The position numbers were made by a program, and so were the translations under genes. Source: Myxococcales bacterium (GTDB lineage: Bacteria > Myxococcota_A > Polyangia > Nannocystales > Nannocystaceae). From it: DNA of 64,000 bases. Every line of letters starts with the position of its first letter. Within the stretch, counting starts at the first letter, position 1. A model generated the notes under the pieces. The model was not told the origin of the DNA. It saw nothing but the letters and a program-made list of their open reading frames with translations, and did no database searches. Positions 61,292 through 64,000 of this stretch are shown one piece after another. The stretch spans positions 744,001-808,000 of the forward strand of contig JACKDV010000001.1 of NCBI GenBank assembly GCA_020633315.1, read 5' to 3'.

Positions 61292-61323
61292 GGCGTGAGG
61301 TACTATCGCAGAGGGGGCCCGCC

Positions 61324-62466
61324 GTGCCACCACGCCATCCGAGCATCGCCCACGCGCTGGGCCTGGTCCGCCGCCGGCTGGCCGCGCTCGGGCCTCCGTC
61401 GGGCCCTGGCTCGCGGCGGCGGGTGCACGTGGCCTGCTCGGGCGGGGCCGACTCGGTCGCGCTGCTGGGCCTGCTCCATGCCATCGCCGATCGCGACGCC
61501 CTGCGCCTGTCGGTCGGCCACGTGGACCACGGCCTGCGCCCCGAGTCGGGCGACGAGGCGGCCCGGGTCGCCTCGATCGCCGAGCGCCTCGGGCTGCCCT
61601 TCGCGGTCGATCGCCTGGAGCTGGCGGCGGGGCCGGGGCTGCCCGCGCGGGCCCGCGACGCCCGGCTCGCGGCCCTGCGCGAGCAGGCGGCGCAGCAGGG
61701 GGCCCGGGTGGTCGCGCTGGGGCACACCGCCACCGATCAGGCGGAGACCGTGCTGCTGCACCTGTGTCGCGGCGCCGGGCTGCCCGGCCTGGCCGCGATG
61801 GACGGCTTCGATCCGTGGCCGCGGGGCGGGGGAGGATGGCTGCGAGCGCTGCTCGATCTCGATCGCGGCCAGACCCGCGAGCTGGCCACCCTGCTGCAGC
61901 TGCCCTTCGTCGACGACCCCACCAACGATGATCCACGCCATCCCCGGGTCCGCGTGCGGCACCAGGTGCTCGGGCTCCTGCGAGAGCTCAACCCCAAGGT
62001 CGAGCTGGCCCTGGCCCGCGCCGCGCTCCATGCCCGCGAGGCCGAGGACGCGCTCGCGGCCTGGGTGGCCACCGAGCTCGCGGCGCGCACCCGCAGCACC
62101 GCGGCCCCCGGGGAGATCCGCGACGAATCCGGCGCCGCGCTCGACGCACGGCCAGCTCACACGGCCCGTGCGGCCACGGCGTGCCCAGCGGTAACGTCGG
62201 GGTCGCGGTGGTCGACCGAAGGGATGGAGCACTTGCCCATGGCAGTACGCAAGCGCCTCGTTCGCACCATCTGCCGCGCCGCCGGGGTGCCCGACGACGG
62301 CATGTCGGCCCAGACCCTCGCATCGATCGACGATGCGCTCGTCCGACCCGGACCCGCCCGCACGTGGGACCTGGCCCCACGCCTGCGCTTGCACCTGCAC
62401 GCCCGCGAGCTGTGGATGGACTCCTCCGAGCCCCGCGCCTCGCGCGGGCAACCATTGACCCCCTAG
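61324..62466 (+). CDS. tilS: tRNA(Ile)-lysidine synthase TilS
   Basis: Converts C34 of the minor isoleucine tRNA to lysidine. GTG 61324. PP-loop HVACSGGADSVALLGLL is near residue 35, followed by VGHVDHGLRPESGDEAARVA, the lysidine synthase signature ALGHTATDQAETVLL and the DDPTNDDPRHPRVRVRHQVL patch. 380 residues. The C-terminal half is shorter and less conserved than in E. coli TilS (432). It is 32 bp divergent from the DUF6178 gene and 38 bp ahead of ftsH, as tilS-ftsH are neighbours in many bacteria. Confidence 0.94.
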   Translation: MPPRHPSIAHALGLVRRRLAALGPPSGPGSRRRVHVACSGGADSVALLGLLHAIADRDALRLSVGHVDHGLRPESGDEAARVASIAERLGLPFAVDRLELAAGPGLPARARDARLAALREQAAQQGARVVALGHTATDQAETVLLHLCRGAGLPGLAAMDGFDPWPRGGGGWLRALLDLDRGQTRELATLLQLPFVDDPTNDDPRHPRVRVRHQVLGLLRELNPKVELALARAALHAREAEDALAAWVATELAARTRSTAAPGEIRDESGAALDARPAHTARAATACPAVTSGSRWSTEGMEHLPMAVRKRLVRTICRAAGVPDDGMSAQTLASIDDALVRPGPARTWDLAPRLRLHLHARELWMDSSEPRASRGQPLTP

Positions 62467-62504
62467 GGGCCCAGGGCTATGCTGCCCGTTGCCGGTAATC
62501 GCGC

Positions 62505-64000
<1,496 letters not shown>

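Overview
The window is a very GC-rich chromosomal segment that reads like a myxobacterium, most likely a Nannocystaceae-type member. The pointers are many lipoproteins with Ser/Thr/Asp/Gly-rich linkers, Cys-rich DUF4215 repeats, a MYXO-CTERM-like sorting tail, Hanks-type Ser/Thr kinases with TPR partners, a DUF1592/DUF1552 pair and GTG/TTG starts. This assignment is an inference from gene content.

Left part (1-11.5 kb): the 3' part of an EVE-containing McrB-like ATPase and its McrC partner, then two lipoproteins. A zone of gene debris follows (6.1-7.0 kb and 10.4 kb), including two remnants of one of those lipoprotein genes. Between and after the debris lie an FHA protein and three unrecognised proteins, two of them with membrane segments.

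CRISPR part (11.5-22.8 kb): a complete type I-E system on the minus strand, cas3-cas8e-cas11-cas7e-cas5e-cas6e-cas1-cas2. The last gene of the operon is a separate DEDDh (DnaQ-like) exonuclease. A short leader and a 23-repeat array follow. The oldest end of the array is bordered by a truncated IS21-family fragment and then a lone repeat.

Middle part (22.8-34.1 kb): a helical protein of unknown role divergent from cas3, a 21-bp tandem repeat, a secreted protein, a trypsin-like protein and a metalloprotease. Next come an ECF sigma factor, a small protein and a TPR kinase in one direction, then a DUF4215 lipoprotein and a short-chain dehydrogenase.

Right part (34.2-64 kb): uvrA behind an SOS-box-like site, a nuclease fragment, a DUF1592/DUF1552 pair, a Septu-like PtuA/PtuB pair, a second ECF sigma factor, a beta-helix surface protein, a second kinase with a probable frameshift, a flavin reductase-like protein, HMG-CoA lyase, and a MshEN-domain protein. 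The window ends in housekeeping genes: cysteine desulfurase-mnmA, rnc, a DUF6178 protein, tilS and the 5' part of ftsH.

Three anti-phage or anti-plasmid systems (McrBC, CRISPR I-E, Septu) lie within 44 kb, among IS and nuclease-gene debris. The left two thirds is therefore accessory DNA next to a conserved core block that begins near 52 kb.
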